From: Cyclobacteriaceae bacterium
GTDB lineage: Bacteria > Bacteroidota > Bacteroidia > Cytophagales > Cyclobacteriaceae
NCBI GenBank assembly: GCA_030589835.1
Contig: JAUUZS010000164.1
Span: forward strand, 1 to 8,430
Direction: 5' to 3'
Length of the DNA stretch: 8,430 nt
Under the pieces are notes generated by a model. It made no database searches. It was not told where the DNA came from and saw only the letters and a program-made list of their open reading frames with translations. A program made the position numbers and the translations under genes. Below, in pieces: positions 1 through 6,176 of this stretch. Position 1 is the stretch's first letter, and each line of letters opens with the position of its first letter.

Positions 1-275
1 GATTTGCATTCCACCACCATAAATACGTTACCTTCCCGATTATACACAATGATATCGCTACGCTTTTGCATCTTATTTACCTTCAGACCGTCTTCCACGC
101 AAATTAATGACTTTGGGTAATTCAACTGATTTATAAAGTAATGTATTAAATGCTGCCTTACCCATTCTTCAGCCGTAAGGATGATATGTTTTTTTCTTAT
201 AATATCGAATATGGCAACCTTTCCATTTTCATTTCTTAAATTGTATTCAAAAGGAGGAAACACTACTTTATCCAT
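1..275 (-). CDS. HsdR N-terminal-domain (PD-(D/E)xK) protein, 5' part only
   Basis: The first 91 codons are visible, from an ATG at 273-275, with no stop before the left edge. The protein has TAEEWVRQ around residues 34-41, then the nuclease-fold pattern: Asp74 within KRSDIIVYN, followed by Glu89 and Lys91 in VVECK. This Asp...Glu-x-Lys arrangement is the core of the PD-(D/E)xK fold seen at the N-terminus of type I restriction HsdR subunits. In Bacteroidota such domains commonly occur as small stand-alone proteins of roughly 150 residues, often beside holA. That is family knowledge; the neighbour is outside this window. The lone domain lacks the helicase motors of a true HsdR, as far as can be seen, so restriction activity should not be assumed. 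It is divergent from the SLC13 permease gene. No ribosome binding site is visible. The family call is fairly secure; the biological role is unknown. Confidence 0.82.
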   Translation of the reverse strand, partial: MDKVVFPPFEYNLRNENGKVAIFDIIRKKHIILTAEEWVRQHLIHYFINQLNYPKSLICVEDGLKVNKMQKRSDIIVYNREGNVFMVVECK

Positions 276-330
276 GAAAAATTATTAAACTTTTGTGAAA
301 TTAAATAAGATAAATCATTTAAGTCTTATT

Positions 331-352
331 ATTTGATTCTTGAAAATCAAAT
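331..352. repeat. 8-bp perfect inverted repeat overlapping the candidate -33 element
   Basis: ATTTGATT at 331-338 and AATCAAAT at 345-352 are perfect reverse complements separated by 6 nt. The left arm contains the candidate -33 TTTG and the right arm lies in the promoter spacer. A third TTTGAT copy sits at 360-365, over the -7 element. This is where a repressor operator could lie, but it could equally be coincidence in AT-rich DNA. Confidence 0.4.
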
Positions 353-363
353 GTATTTATTTG
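332..363 (+). promoter_or_regulatory. Candidate Bacteroidota-type promoter for the SLC13 permease gene
   Basis: TTTG at 332-335 resembles the Bacteroidota -33 element. TTTATTTG at 356-363 differs from the -7 consensus TAnnTTTG at one position. The spacer is 20 nt and the -7 element ends 25 nt before the permease ATG, which fits a short leader. The region is very AT-rich, so a chance match is possible. Confidence 0.4.
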
Positions 364-388
364 ATATATATTTTTATAATGAAAGCGT

Positions 389-2173
389 ATGATTGCTGAA
401 AACATCCAGCCTTTTTTTGTTTTATTCGTCGTTTTTTTGCTTTTCTTATTGATATATAAGGAATATTTAAAGGCATCCGTAAGTTTTCTGCTTGCTGTTT
501 TGCTTTTTTCCATTACAGGTATCCTAACCCCGTCAGAAGTATTATCCGGTTTTTCCAATGAATCTATTGCCAGTATTTTGATGCTAATCCTGATCACAAC
601 AGGGCTGAGGAAAAACTTTCCACTGGAAAGCCTGTTTGACGCCGTATTTAAAAAAGCCAAAACGTACAGGGGTTTTTTATTGAGGATGATGAGCCAGGTG
701 GCAATCCTGAGTTCTATTATAAACAACACTCCTGTTGTTGCGCTGATGACGCCTTATGTGGTGGAATGGGGCAAGAAAAACAACATCGCCCCTTCAAGAT
801 TGTTGATCCCCTTATCATATGCGACGATCATGGGAGGAATGCTAACGCTCATCGGCACCTCTACCACATTGGTGCTGAATGGTTTTTTACAGGATTATGA
901 ACATCCTTCTTTGCTTTTCGAAGATCTATTTGTGATTGGGCTGTCCGTTACGGTATCAGGGATCTTATTTATATTATTTATCGGATACAAATTACTTCCG
1001 GATCGTAAAGATGTATTAAAGTCTTATACAGAAAACAAACGTGAATTTATAGTAGAGACTCGTGTTTTGCCTGATTCCTCTCTTATCGGCAAAAGTCTGC
1101 TAAAAGCCGGCCTAAGAAACCTGAAGGGAGTATATCTGGTGGAAATACTGAGAGGCCCAAGGATGATTTCTCCCGTTGGGCCGAATGAAGTTTTATCAAA
1201 AGGGGACATTCTTTTTTTTGCGGGCAACACGAAAGATATTGTTGATCTGATAAATTCGGATTTAGGAATCGAATTGCCCACCACTGCCCAGTCATATGAT
1301 AGTGATAATGCCGAAATTGTTGAGGCTGTCATGAACAACAATTCCAGCTTAATCAATAAAACGGTCAAGCAGAGTGATTTCCGAAACAGGTACAATGCTG
1401 CGATCGTCGCCATACATAGAAACGGAAAAATGGTAAGTGGCCGGATCGGCGACATTGCCTTGCAGGCAGGTGATCTGCTTATGTTGTATACAGGAGCTGA
1501 CTTTAGAGACCGGGTAGAAATATACAGAGATCTTTTTGTGGTTTCAAAAATCAGGGATATTGTAAAGCCCGGCAATAAAAAGTTTTATGCCTTAGGCCTA
1601 ATGGCAATTTGTGCAATAATCCTTTTGATATTTAGTCAAATCACCTTGTTCCCTGCTTTAATGATAATTTTAAGCATTATGATAGGCTTCAACCTCATTA
1701 CCACTCAGGATGTGAAGCGGGAGCTGGATCTGAATATGATCATTATCCTGGTATTTTCCCTGGCAGTCGGACAGGCGATCATCAAGACAGATGCCGGTAA
1801 TATGGTGGCCATGAAAATAATAGACCTGCTGGAGCCGTATGGGAATGTATCTATACTGATCGGCTTATTGATCATTACCAATTTGCTGGCTTCTTTTATT
1901 GGTAATGTTGGGGCTGTATCAATAGCCTTTCCGCTGGCCTATGCTATAAGTGTGAATCTGGGTATAAACGGATATCCATTTTTCCTGACCATTGCATATG
2001 CTGCCTCTGCGGCCTTTCTAACGCCAATTAGTTATCAGACAAACCTGATTATATATGGACCTGGAGGATATAAATTCAAGGATTTTTTCAGAATTGGCTT
2101 GCCGGTCAATCTGATTTATCTGACCATTGCACTTTCTGTAATTATTTTCAGATATCGGGAAATTTTATTTTGA
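389..2173 (+). CDS. SLC13-family permease with two TrkA-C domains
   Basis: This 594-aa inner-membrane transporter has the split SLC13 layout. Hydrophobic helices span about residues 9-205, a soluble cytoplasmic block of two RCK_C (TrkA-C) domains spans about 215-295 and 305-385, and a second set of helices spans about 399-588. The first half holds INNTPVVALMTP (111-122) and the loop GTSTTLVLNG (156-165). The second half holds GNVGAVSIAFP (505-515) and TPISYQTN (545-552) followed by YGPGGY. These are the paired hairpin and unwound-helix motifs that bind ion and substrate. The family takes up sulfate or di/tricarboxylates, usually with sodium; the C-terminal YQTN...YGPGGY pattern resembles members annotated for sulfate, but the substrate is not proven. 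RCK_C domains probably sense a ligand. The usual Asn of GTSTN is Thr160 here. The start is the first in-frame ATG after a TGA at 380-382, with no Shine-Dalgarno. The gene ends inside the 3' end of the opposing MFS gene. Confidence 0.9.
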   Translation: MIAENIQPFFVLFVVFLLFLLIYKEYLKASVSFLLAVLLFSITGILTPSEVLSGFSNESIASILMLILITTGLRKNFPLESLFDAVFKKAKTYRGFLLRMMSQVAILSSIINNTPVVALMTPYVVEWGKKNNIAPSRLLIPLSYATIMGGMLTLIGTSTTLVLNGFLQDYEHPSLLFEDLFVIGLSVTVSGILFILFIGYKLLPDRKDVLKSYTENKREFIVETRVLPDSSLIGKSLLKAGLRNLKGVYLVEILRGPRMISPVGPNEVLSKGDILFFAGNTKDIVDLINSDLGIELPTTAQSYDSDNAEIVEAVMNNNSSLINKTVKQSDFRNRYNAAIVAIHRNGKMVSGRIGDIALQAGDLLMLYTGADFRDRVEIYRDLFVVSKIRDIVKPGNKKFYALGLMAICAIILLIFSQITLFPALMIILSIMIGFNLITTQDVKRELDLNMIIILVFSLAVGQAIIKTDAGNMVAMKIIDLLEPYGNVSILIGLLIITNLLASFIGNVGAVSIAFPLAYAISVNLGINGYPFFLTIAYAASAAFLTPISYQTNLIIYGPGGYKFKDFFRIGLPVNLIYLTIALSVIIFRYREILF

Positions 2174-3466
2174 TGCGTATTCCCTTGCGTTAGGAATTTT
2201 GCTTAATAGTAAAAATATCAATCCAATTAGGAAAAATATGCTTAAGGCCAAAATGCTATTGCGCATACTTCCGGTGATTTGTTCGATGATGCCATAGGCA
2301 AATGTTCCCAATACAATCGACATTTTTTCCATGACATCGTAAAAACTGAAGTATGAAGTATGGTCTTTGGTGTTGGAGGGGATCATCTTGGAGTAGGTAG
2401 CCCTGGAAAGGGATTGAATGCCTCCCATTACTAGACCAACGACTATGCCTAATACATAGAACTGCGTAACTGAATGCATAAAAAATGCATATCCACAAAC
2501 CAGCATCCAGATGATTACCATGATGATAAGGGCGAATTTATTACCTTTCCAGCCTGAGATTTTAGCAAATAGGTATGAGCCTCCCACTGCTACAATTTGA
2601 ATGATTAAAATCGTGAGAATTAAGCTATTTACAGGTAGCTGTAGTTCTTTATCCCCAAATAGGGCCGCAAGATAAATAACCGTTTGTACGCCCATATTAT
2701 AAAAAAAGAAGGCGAATAAAAATCTTTTTAGCTGTGTTAATTTCTTTAAGCTTCGAAAAACCAGTTTTATTTCGTCATAACCCTTTTTTAATAATTTAAA
2801 AGAATTGTGACCGATCACCTTATCTTTCGGAAGGTAATGAAAAGTGATTTGTGCAAAACCGATCCACCAAAGTCCAACGACAATAAATGAAAATCTGGTT
2901 GCCATGGATTTGTCTGAAAGACCTAATAATTCGGGGTTTGAAATTATTATGAGACTAAAAATCAGTACTATAACACTTCCTATATATCCCATAGAAAATC
3001 CTTTAGCGCTTACGATATCGTATTTGTCAGGGCTCGTAATCAAAGGAAGGTAGGCATTATAAAAAACAATACTTCCTGAAAACCCCACACTAGCTAAGGC
3101 TGCCAATATAATTCCAAATTCAATATTTTTTCCGGTAAAAAAATAGAGTAGTATGCAGGATATTCCACCGACAAAAGTGAATAATTTCATAAAAAATTTT
3201 CTCCTGCCACCATAATCAGCGATGCCTGAAAGAAATGGAGAGAGGATTGCGATAAGCAGGAATGAGCCAGATAGGCTATAGGAGTATAGTACAGTATTGC
3301 TTATATCGATTCCAAAAAAAGAAACAACAGCACCTCCAAATGCATTATTAGTGACCTCATTATAGTAAATAGGAAATATTGTGGTGGTGATTACTAATGA
3401 GTAAACTGAGTTTGCCCAGTCGTACATGCACCATGCGTTGATGGTTTTTTTAGCATTTCTAGTCAT
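2165..3466 (-). CDS. UMF1/Atg22-like MFS transporter
   Basis: This is a 433-aa polytopic membrane protein with about twelve predicted helices. The N-terminus carries the UMF1-type signature WCMYDWANSVYS (12-23) followed by ITTTIFPIYY. SGIADYGGRRK (80-90) is the MFS loop 2-3 motif, and GGIQSLSRATYSKMIP (348-363) is the matching conserved segment in the second half. A charged cytoplasmic stretch (about 203-245) separates the two six-helix bundles. The family is related to yeast Atg22, a vacuolar amino-acid effluxer, but the bacterial substrates are largely unknown and none is assigned here. Length is normal for the family. The ATG at 3464-3466 places the signature right at the N-terminus; no Shine-Dalgarno is present. 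The gene stands alone: the terminator at 3663-3698 separates it from the exb operon upstream, and its end overlaps the convergent SLC13 gene by 9 nt. Confidence 0.9.
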   Translation of the reverse strand: MTRNAKKTINAWCMYDWANSVYSLVITTTIFPIYYNEVTNNAFGGAVVSFFGIDISNTVLYSYSLSGSFLLIAILSPFLSGIADYGGRRKFFMKLFTFVGGISCILLYFFTGKNIEFGIILAALASVGFSGSIVFYNAYLPLITSPDKYDIVSAKGFSMGYIGSVIVLIFSLIIISNPELLGLSDKSMATRFSFIVVGLWWIGFAQITFHYLPKDKVIGHNSFKLLKKGYDEIKLVFRSLKKLTQLKRFLFAFFFYNMGVQTVIYLAALFGDKELQLPVNSLILTILIIQIVAVGGSYLFAKISGWKGNKFALIIMVIIWMLVCGYAFFMHSVTQFYVLGIVVGLVMGGIQSLSRATYSKMIPSNTKDHTSYFSFYDVMEKMSIVLGTFAYGIIEQITGSMRNSILALSIFFLIGLIFLLLSKIPNAREYASK

Positions 3467-3599
3467 AATTTCTGAATCCGGTACTTTTTGACAACTTGAG
3501 ATATTCCCTATTATTCATGTGAAGTTAGCGATTTTGAACGTAAGACGGACTGTCTTTCAAGCAATGTAAATGTGTTAAGTACTTCAGTGGTTTACGCCC

Positions 3600-3624
3600 C
3601 TTATAACCATTTTTTTGGTATAAG
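3600..3624. repeat. Imperfect AT-rich inverted repeat upstream of the MFS gene
   Basis: CTTATAACCA (3600-3609) pairs with TGGTATAAG (3616-3624) around a run of T, leaving one unpaired base. It lies about 135-160 nt upstream of the MFS start. As RNA it would form a 9-bp hairpin with a bulge. The rest of 3467-3660 holds no convincing gene, and no clear TTTG/TAnnTTTG promoter for the MFS gene was found on the minus strand. Confidence 0.35.
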
Positions 3625-3662
3625 TACATAATAGCGATTCATACTCAGTAATGAGATTTTAA

Positions 3663-3698
3663 GCAAAAAAAAGAGGCTGTACATTACAGCCTCTTTGC
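3663..3698 (-). terminator. Rho-independent terminator of the exb operon
   Basis: An 11-bp perfect stem (3671-3681 with 3685-3695) closes a 3-nt loop. The AAGAGGCTGTA arm includes a G/C-rich centre. Read on the minus strand, the stem is followed by a run of eight U, from the A tract at 3665-3672. It begins about 30 nt beyond the stop codon of the short exbD. This is a textbook intrinsic terminator, oriented to end transcription from the exbB-exbD genes and to insulate the MFS gene. Confidence 0.92.
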
Positions 3699-3726
3699 AT
3701 ATTTATGTAATCGTATCGAAAATATA

Positions 3727-4188
3727 CTATATATCAGCTTTTAAAGAAGCTGCATACATTAGCTTTCTCGCATTTACATCTCTCATTTTCTCCTGTATAT
3801 CAGCGATGATACCCATTTTGGTTTCGTCATCAACTTTTATCGATATTGTAATTTGCTCTTTTTCATTTTCTGCCAGTTTCCCTTTTTCTTCTTCAATAAA
3901 TTGAATTATCCCATCAATTTGGATAAAGGCATCATTTGCCTGAATTTTGGGTTCAGACCCATATTTCTTTGGATCAGTTGGTTTTCCAACATACATATAG
4001 CTCACAAGCTTTTTCTGTGACATCTTTCTAAGTTGTGTAGCCTTCGGTATTGATTGTTTTACCATTATGGTAGATTCCCGCAACACGGTTGTTACCATAA
4101 AGAAAAAGAGTAACATAAAAATAATATCCGGAAGCGCCGCAGTAGGAATGTCTGAGCTGGTTTTAGATTTTTTCTTAAACTTTGCCAT
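3727..4188 (-). CDS. exbD: ExbD/TolR-family protein, short paralogue (153 aa)
   Basis: This is a single-pass inner-membrane protein of the ExbD/TolR family, the rotor/stator partner of ExbB in proton-driven energy transduction. A basic N-terminus (MAKFKKKSK) precedes the helix at about 18-36. The helix carries Asp21 in ALPDIIFMLLFFFMVTT, at the position of the essential proton-binding Asp25 of E. coli ExbD. The periplasmic domain follows (about 40-153), with FIQIDG (88-93) and a tail ending in MYAASLKADI. It is the last gene of the operon, 3 nt after the long exbD, and is followed by the terminator. The start is an ATG, with GGAGGA 6 nt upstream inside the end of the preceding gene. It is clearly distinct from the long paralogue, so it is not a recent tandem duplicate. 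Which of the two acts as the main stator cannot be told from sequence. Confidence 0.93.
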   Translation of the reverse strand: MAKFKKKSKTSSDIPTAALPDIIFMLLFFFMVTTVLRESTIMVKQSIPKATQLRKMSQKKLVSYMYVGKPTDPKKYGSEPKIQANDAFIQIDGIIQFIEEEKGKLAENEKEQITISIKVDDETKMGIIADIQEKMRDVNARKLMYAASLKADI

Positions 4189-4191
4189 TTT

Positions 4192-4821
4192 TTATCCTCC
4201 TATTTTTGTGGGTTCTGCAATTGATATATTCATACCTATGCCTTCTCTGGCACGTTTGTATTTATCGTTCTCACTCGGTTTTTTCCTGTCGAGCCCTCTA
4301 AATTCATCTGCTGTCAAGCCGATACGCTCTCCGTATATCTCATAATAAGCGCCTTGCAATTCATCTAGAATAGCTATATAAATGTCATAGCTAGTCCCTC
4401 TATCAGCCTTAAAGGATACAACTGCTTCTTTAGGATTGTCTGATGAGCTTGCATTTTTCAAAGACAATGCTTTCAAAGTTGGAGGAAGCGTATTGTATAG
4501 TTCCAGGGCTTCTTCATCTACTTTCCCGAAATTCAAAACAAAATCTTTGACCATGCTACGCAACTCTGTTACATCGGTCAAGGGCTCATCCTCCACAAGT
4601 ATCCTGTCAGATGAGTTCACCAGAATCTTAAAGATATTTCTTTGATTCTTAGTGATATCCGGAGGAGGCTCATTCGGATCAGCTTTTGGAGGAAGCGTAA
4701 GTGTTAACCCTTTATCCGTGGCTATTGTAGTAGTCACAAGGAAAAAGACTAACAGCAAGAACGCAATATCCGCCATTGAGCTTGAGTTGACTTCAGGGAG
4801 TTTTCTTCCTGCTCTTGCCAT
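4192..4821 (-). CDS. exbD: ExbD/TolR-family protein, long paralogue (209 aa)
   Basis: The N-terminus MARAGRKLPEVNSSSMADIA leads into a helix (about 15-36) with Asp18 at the position of the catalytic Asp of ExbD, then LLLVFFLVTTTI. The periplasmic part is longer than the roughly 140 aa of E. coli ExbD. IFKILVNSSDRILVEDEPL (63-81) is the first strand region. An acidic, helical insertion follows (about 82-125), then VVSFKADRGTSYDIYIAILDEL (from 134), which corresponds to the conserved C-terminal half. An extra polar tail (about 160-209) contains RGLDRKKPSENDKYKRA. The insertion and tail are likely lineage-specific contact surfaces; that is inference. The stop of the preceding 109-aa gene overlaps this start by 1 nt (TAATG), which suggests translational coupling. 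Only 3 nt separate it from the short exbD. Confidence 0.93.
   Translation of the reverse strand: MARAGRKLPEVNSSSMADIAFLLLVFFLVTTTIATDKGLTLTLPPKADPNEPPPDITKNQRNIFKILVNSSDRILVEDEPLTDVTELRSMVKDFVLNFGKVDEEALELYNTLPPTLKALSLKNASSSDNPKEAVVSFKADRGTSYDIYIAILDELQGAYYEIYGERIGLTADEFRGLDRKKPSENDKYKRAREGIGMNISIAEPTKIGG
4195..4200 (-). promoter_or_regulatory. Shine-Dalgarno-like GGAGGA before the short exbD
   Basis: Read on the minus strand this is GGAGGA, 6 nt before the ATG of the short exbD. It also encodes the last two glycines of the long ExbD. No other gene here has such a motif, as expected for Bacteroidota, so it may be a genuine site or just two Gly codons. Confidence 0.35.
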
Positions 4822-5150
4822 TATTTAAATATTTTACTAAATTCTGTAAATACGATACCGACAATTGCCACTCCAAGGAGCAGATAGGCCATGATTAATG
4901 TACCTCCTACTATTTTAGACAATTCCGGGCCGACATCAAATTGCGAGTACTGAAGGGTAACCTCATTTCCTGAGATGGCATAAGCCAGGAAGTAAAAAGC
5001 AACAACTGCTAGTATCCCTAACCCCGATTTCAATAAGCTTCGTGGATTTCCCATTGCGCTGATCAGTGGCAATAAAATCGCTGATAATGCAGCAACAATT
5101 ACCAGTGTATAAGCCAGATAGAGAAATAAATCAAATTCATCAAATCCCAT
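4821..5150 (-). CDS. Conserved-type small membrane protein in the exb operon, function unknown
   Basis: This 109-aa protein has three hydrophobic segments at about residues 7-31, 40-60 and 72-100. The N-terminus is acidic (MGFDEFDLF) and the C-terminus short and polar. A loop SAMGNPRSLLKSG (31-43) lies between helices 1 and 2, and an extracytoplasmic or cytoplasmic loop GNEVTLQYSQFDVGPELSK (61-79) between helices 2 and 3. I do not recognise a named family. It lies between exbB (24 nt upstream) and the long exbD (1-nt overlap, TAATG), so it is almost certainly co-expressed with, and probably works with, the ExbB/ExbD complex. No TonB-like Pro-rich linker or C-terminal domain is present, so it is not a TonB. 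It could be an accessory subunit or assembly factor; that is inference from position only. No Shine-Dalgarno is visible. Confidence 0.85.
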   Translation of the reverse strand: MGFDEFDLFLYLAYTLVIVAALSAILLPLISAMGNPRSLLKSGLGILAVVAFYFLAYAISGNEVTLQYSQFDVGPELSKIVGGTLIMAYLLLGVAIVGIVFTEFSKIFK

Positions 5151-5174
5151 TCTTATAATATTTTATTGAGTTAA

Positions 5175-5984
5175 TTACTTAGACAAATTGTGCTTTACAA
5201 GCAAGTCAACCAGTGAGATAGAAGCATCTTCCATTTGGTTAACCAGTGAATCGATTTTAGTCACACAATAGTTATAGAACAATTGTAGGATAATTGCTAC
5301 GATCAAACCGCCAACTGTTGTTAACAGGGCAACTTTGATACCGCCGGCAACAAGTGCTGGGTTGATATCGTTGGCTGCTGCAATGGCATCGAATGCACCG
5401 ATCATACCAATTACTGTTCCCATGAATCCAAGCATAGGAGCGATGGAGATGAATAATGATATCCAAACCAATCCTTTTTCCAATTTACCCATTTCTACTG
5501 ATCCGTAGGCAATAATTGATTTCTCAACCATATCCACACCTTCAGACATTCTCAACAATCCTTGAGTAAAAATTGAAGCAACAGGGCCTTTAGTGTTTTT
5601 GCAAACTTCCTTTGCGCCATCAACACCATCTTTTGAAAGTGCTTCATCAACTCTTGCCAATAGTTTCTTGGTATTTGTCGTGGCAAGGTTTAATGTAATG
5701 ATTCTTTCAATGGCAATTGCAAGTCCAAGTATCAAACATACCAATACCGTAGACATAAACTCCCAACCACCAGCAATAAATTGCTCTTTAACAACCTGAT
5801 GAAAAGACTGCTCTTCTTCTACAGGCACTTCACTTTCATCTATACTCACATCAGCAATAACTTCTTGTTGGGCAGGCTCTGCTGTTTGCGTAGTGTCTCC
5901 TTCATCATTTTGAGCAAAGGAAATAGTTGAAAAACCAAGAGTCATAACTCCTGCTACCAACAATAAAACAATTAATTTTTTCAT
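5175..5984 (-). CDS. exbB: MotA/TolQ/ExbB proton channel family protein with signal peptide
   Basis: This 269-aa protein forms the membrane channel of an ExbB/ExbD proton motor. Residues 1-24 look like a cleavable signal peptide (KKLIVLLLV core, STISFA before Gln25). An acidic Glu/Thr/Pro-rich periplasmic stretch (26-60) follows. Helix 1 spans about 77-97, a long cytoplasmic domain 98-170, and helices 2 and 3 about 171-197 and 214-238. IAPMLGFMGTVIGMI (181-195) and ALLTTVGGLIVAI (219-231) are the two family signatures. Thr190 and Thr223 match the pore threonines of E. coli ExbB (148 and 181). The Pro that usually follows in E. coli-type proteins is replaced (VAIILQLFYNY), which appears to be a Bacteroidota subfamily trait. 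The ATG at 5982-5984 is set by the signal peptide. It is the first gene of the operon, downstream of tRNA-Ser. Confidence 0.94.
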   Translation of the reverse strand: MKKLIVLLLVAGVMTLGFSTISFAQNDEGDTTQTAEPAQQEVIADVSIDESEVPVEEEQSFHQVVKEQFIAGGWEFMSTVLVCLILGLAIAIERIITLNLATTNTKKLLARVDEALSKDGVDGAKEVCKNTKGPVASIFTQGLLRMSEGVDMVEKSIIAYGSVEMGKLEKGLVWISLFISIAPMLGFMGTVIGMIGAFDAIAAANDINPALVAGGIKVALLTTVGGLIVAIILQLFYNYCVTKIDSLVNQMEDASISLVDLLVKHNLSK

Positions 5985-6015
5985 AGTTCCGACTTTAGAA
6001 TTCTATACTTAAAAG

Positions 6016-6045
6016 GTTATATTAATAATTCAATAATTTAGTCAA
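6016..6045 (-). promoter_or_regulatory. Possible promoter of the exb operon
   Basis: On the minus strand TTGACT (6040-6045) and TATAAC (6016-6021) are 18 nt apart, and the second lies 31 nt before the exbB ATG. They resemble sigma-70 boxes of the E. coli type. A TTTG occurs a little upstream (6050-6053), but no good TAnnTTTG follows, so the Bacteroidota-type match is poor. Read-through from the tRNA promoter is an alternative. Confidence 0.28.
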
Positions 6046-6060
6046 CGCAAATTTGTCTTG

Positions 6061-6148
6061 CGGAGAGGAAGGGATTCGAACCCCCGGTACCCTTGTGGGG
6101 CACACTCGCTTTCCAAGCGAGCACCATCGACCACTCGGTCACCTCTCC
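6061..6148 (-). tRNA. tRNA-Ser (anticodon GGA)
   Basis: This 88-nt class II tRNA folds fully. The acceptor stem is GGAGAGG/CCTCTCC with discriminator G73. The D stem is ACC/GGT with an 11-nt loop. The anticodon stem is CTCGC/GCGAG around the loop TTGGAAA, giving anticodon GGA at 6112-6114 (reads UCC and UCU). The 19-nt variable arm forms GTGCCC/GGGTAC with one G-U pair. The T arm is GGGGG-TTCGAAT-CCCTT, whose two outermost pairs are G-U. The long variable arm and G73 fit serine identity. The 3' CCA is not encoded (the next bases read CAA), so it must be added by the CCA-adding enzyme. It sits alone between the asparaginase gene and exbB, on the same strand as both. Confidence 0.97.
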
Positions 6149-6176
6149 AAGCCTTTAAACGTGGCTCTCGGACGCA

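Noticed and set aside
252..256. GGAGG on the plus strand as a ribosome binding site
   Set aside because: It lies antisense within the HsdR_N gene and is more than 130 nt from the next plus-strand start.
1024..1575. A 183-codon open frame on the minus strand inside the SLC13 gene
   Set aside because: It lies wholly antisense to the RCK_C domains of a well-supported gene, its translation has no recognisable motif, and it has no ribosome binding site or promoter. It is best explained as a shadow.
3538..3560. AAGAC/GTCTT mini-hairpin upstream of the MFS gene
   Set aside because: A 5-bp stem of this kind is expected by chance and no regulatory context supports it.
3695..4345. Plus-strand open frames of 69 and 92 codons across the two exbD genes
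   Set aside because: They are antisense to conserved ExbD coding sequence, and the hydrophobic look comes from the complementary codons. No independent support exists.
6046..6062. CGCAA...TTGCG inverted repeat at the tRNA 3' end as a terminator
   Set aside because: The stem has only 5 bp, lacks a following U tract on the minus strand, and overlaps the tRNA acceptor end.
6061..6148. tRNA-Ser as an attachment site for an integrated element
   Set aside because: No integrase, no duplicated tRNA 3' end and no foreign-looking genes flank it; both neighbours are housekeeping genes.
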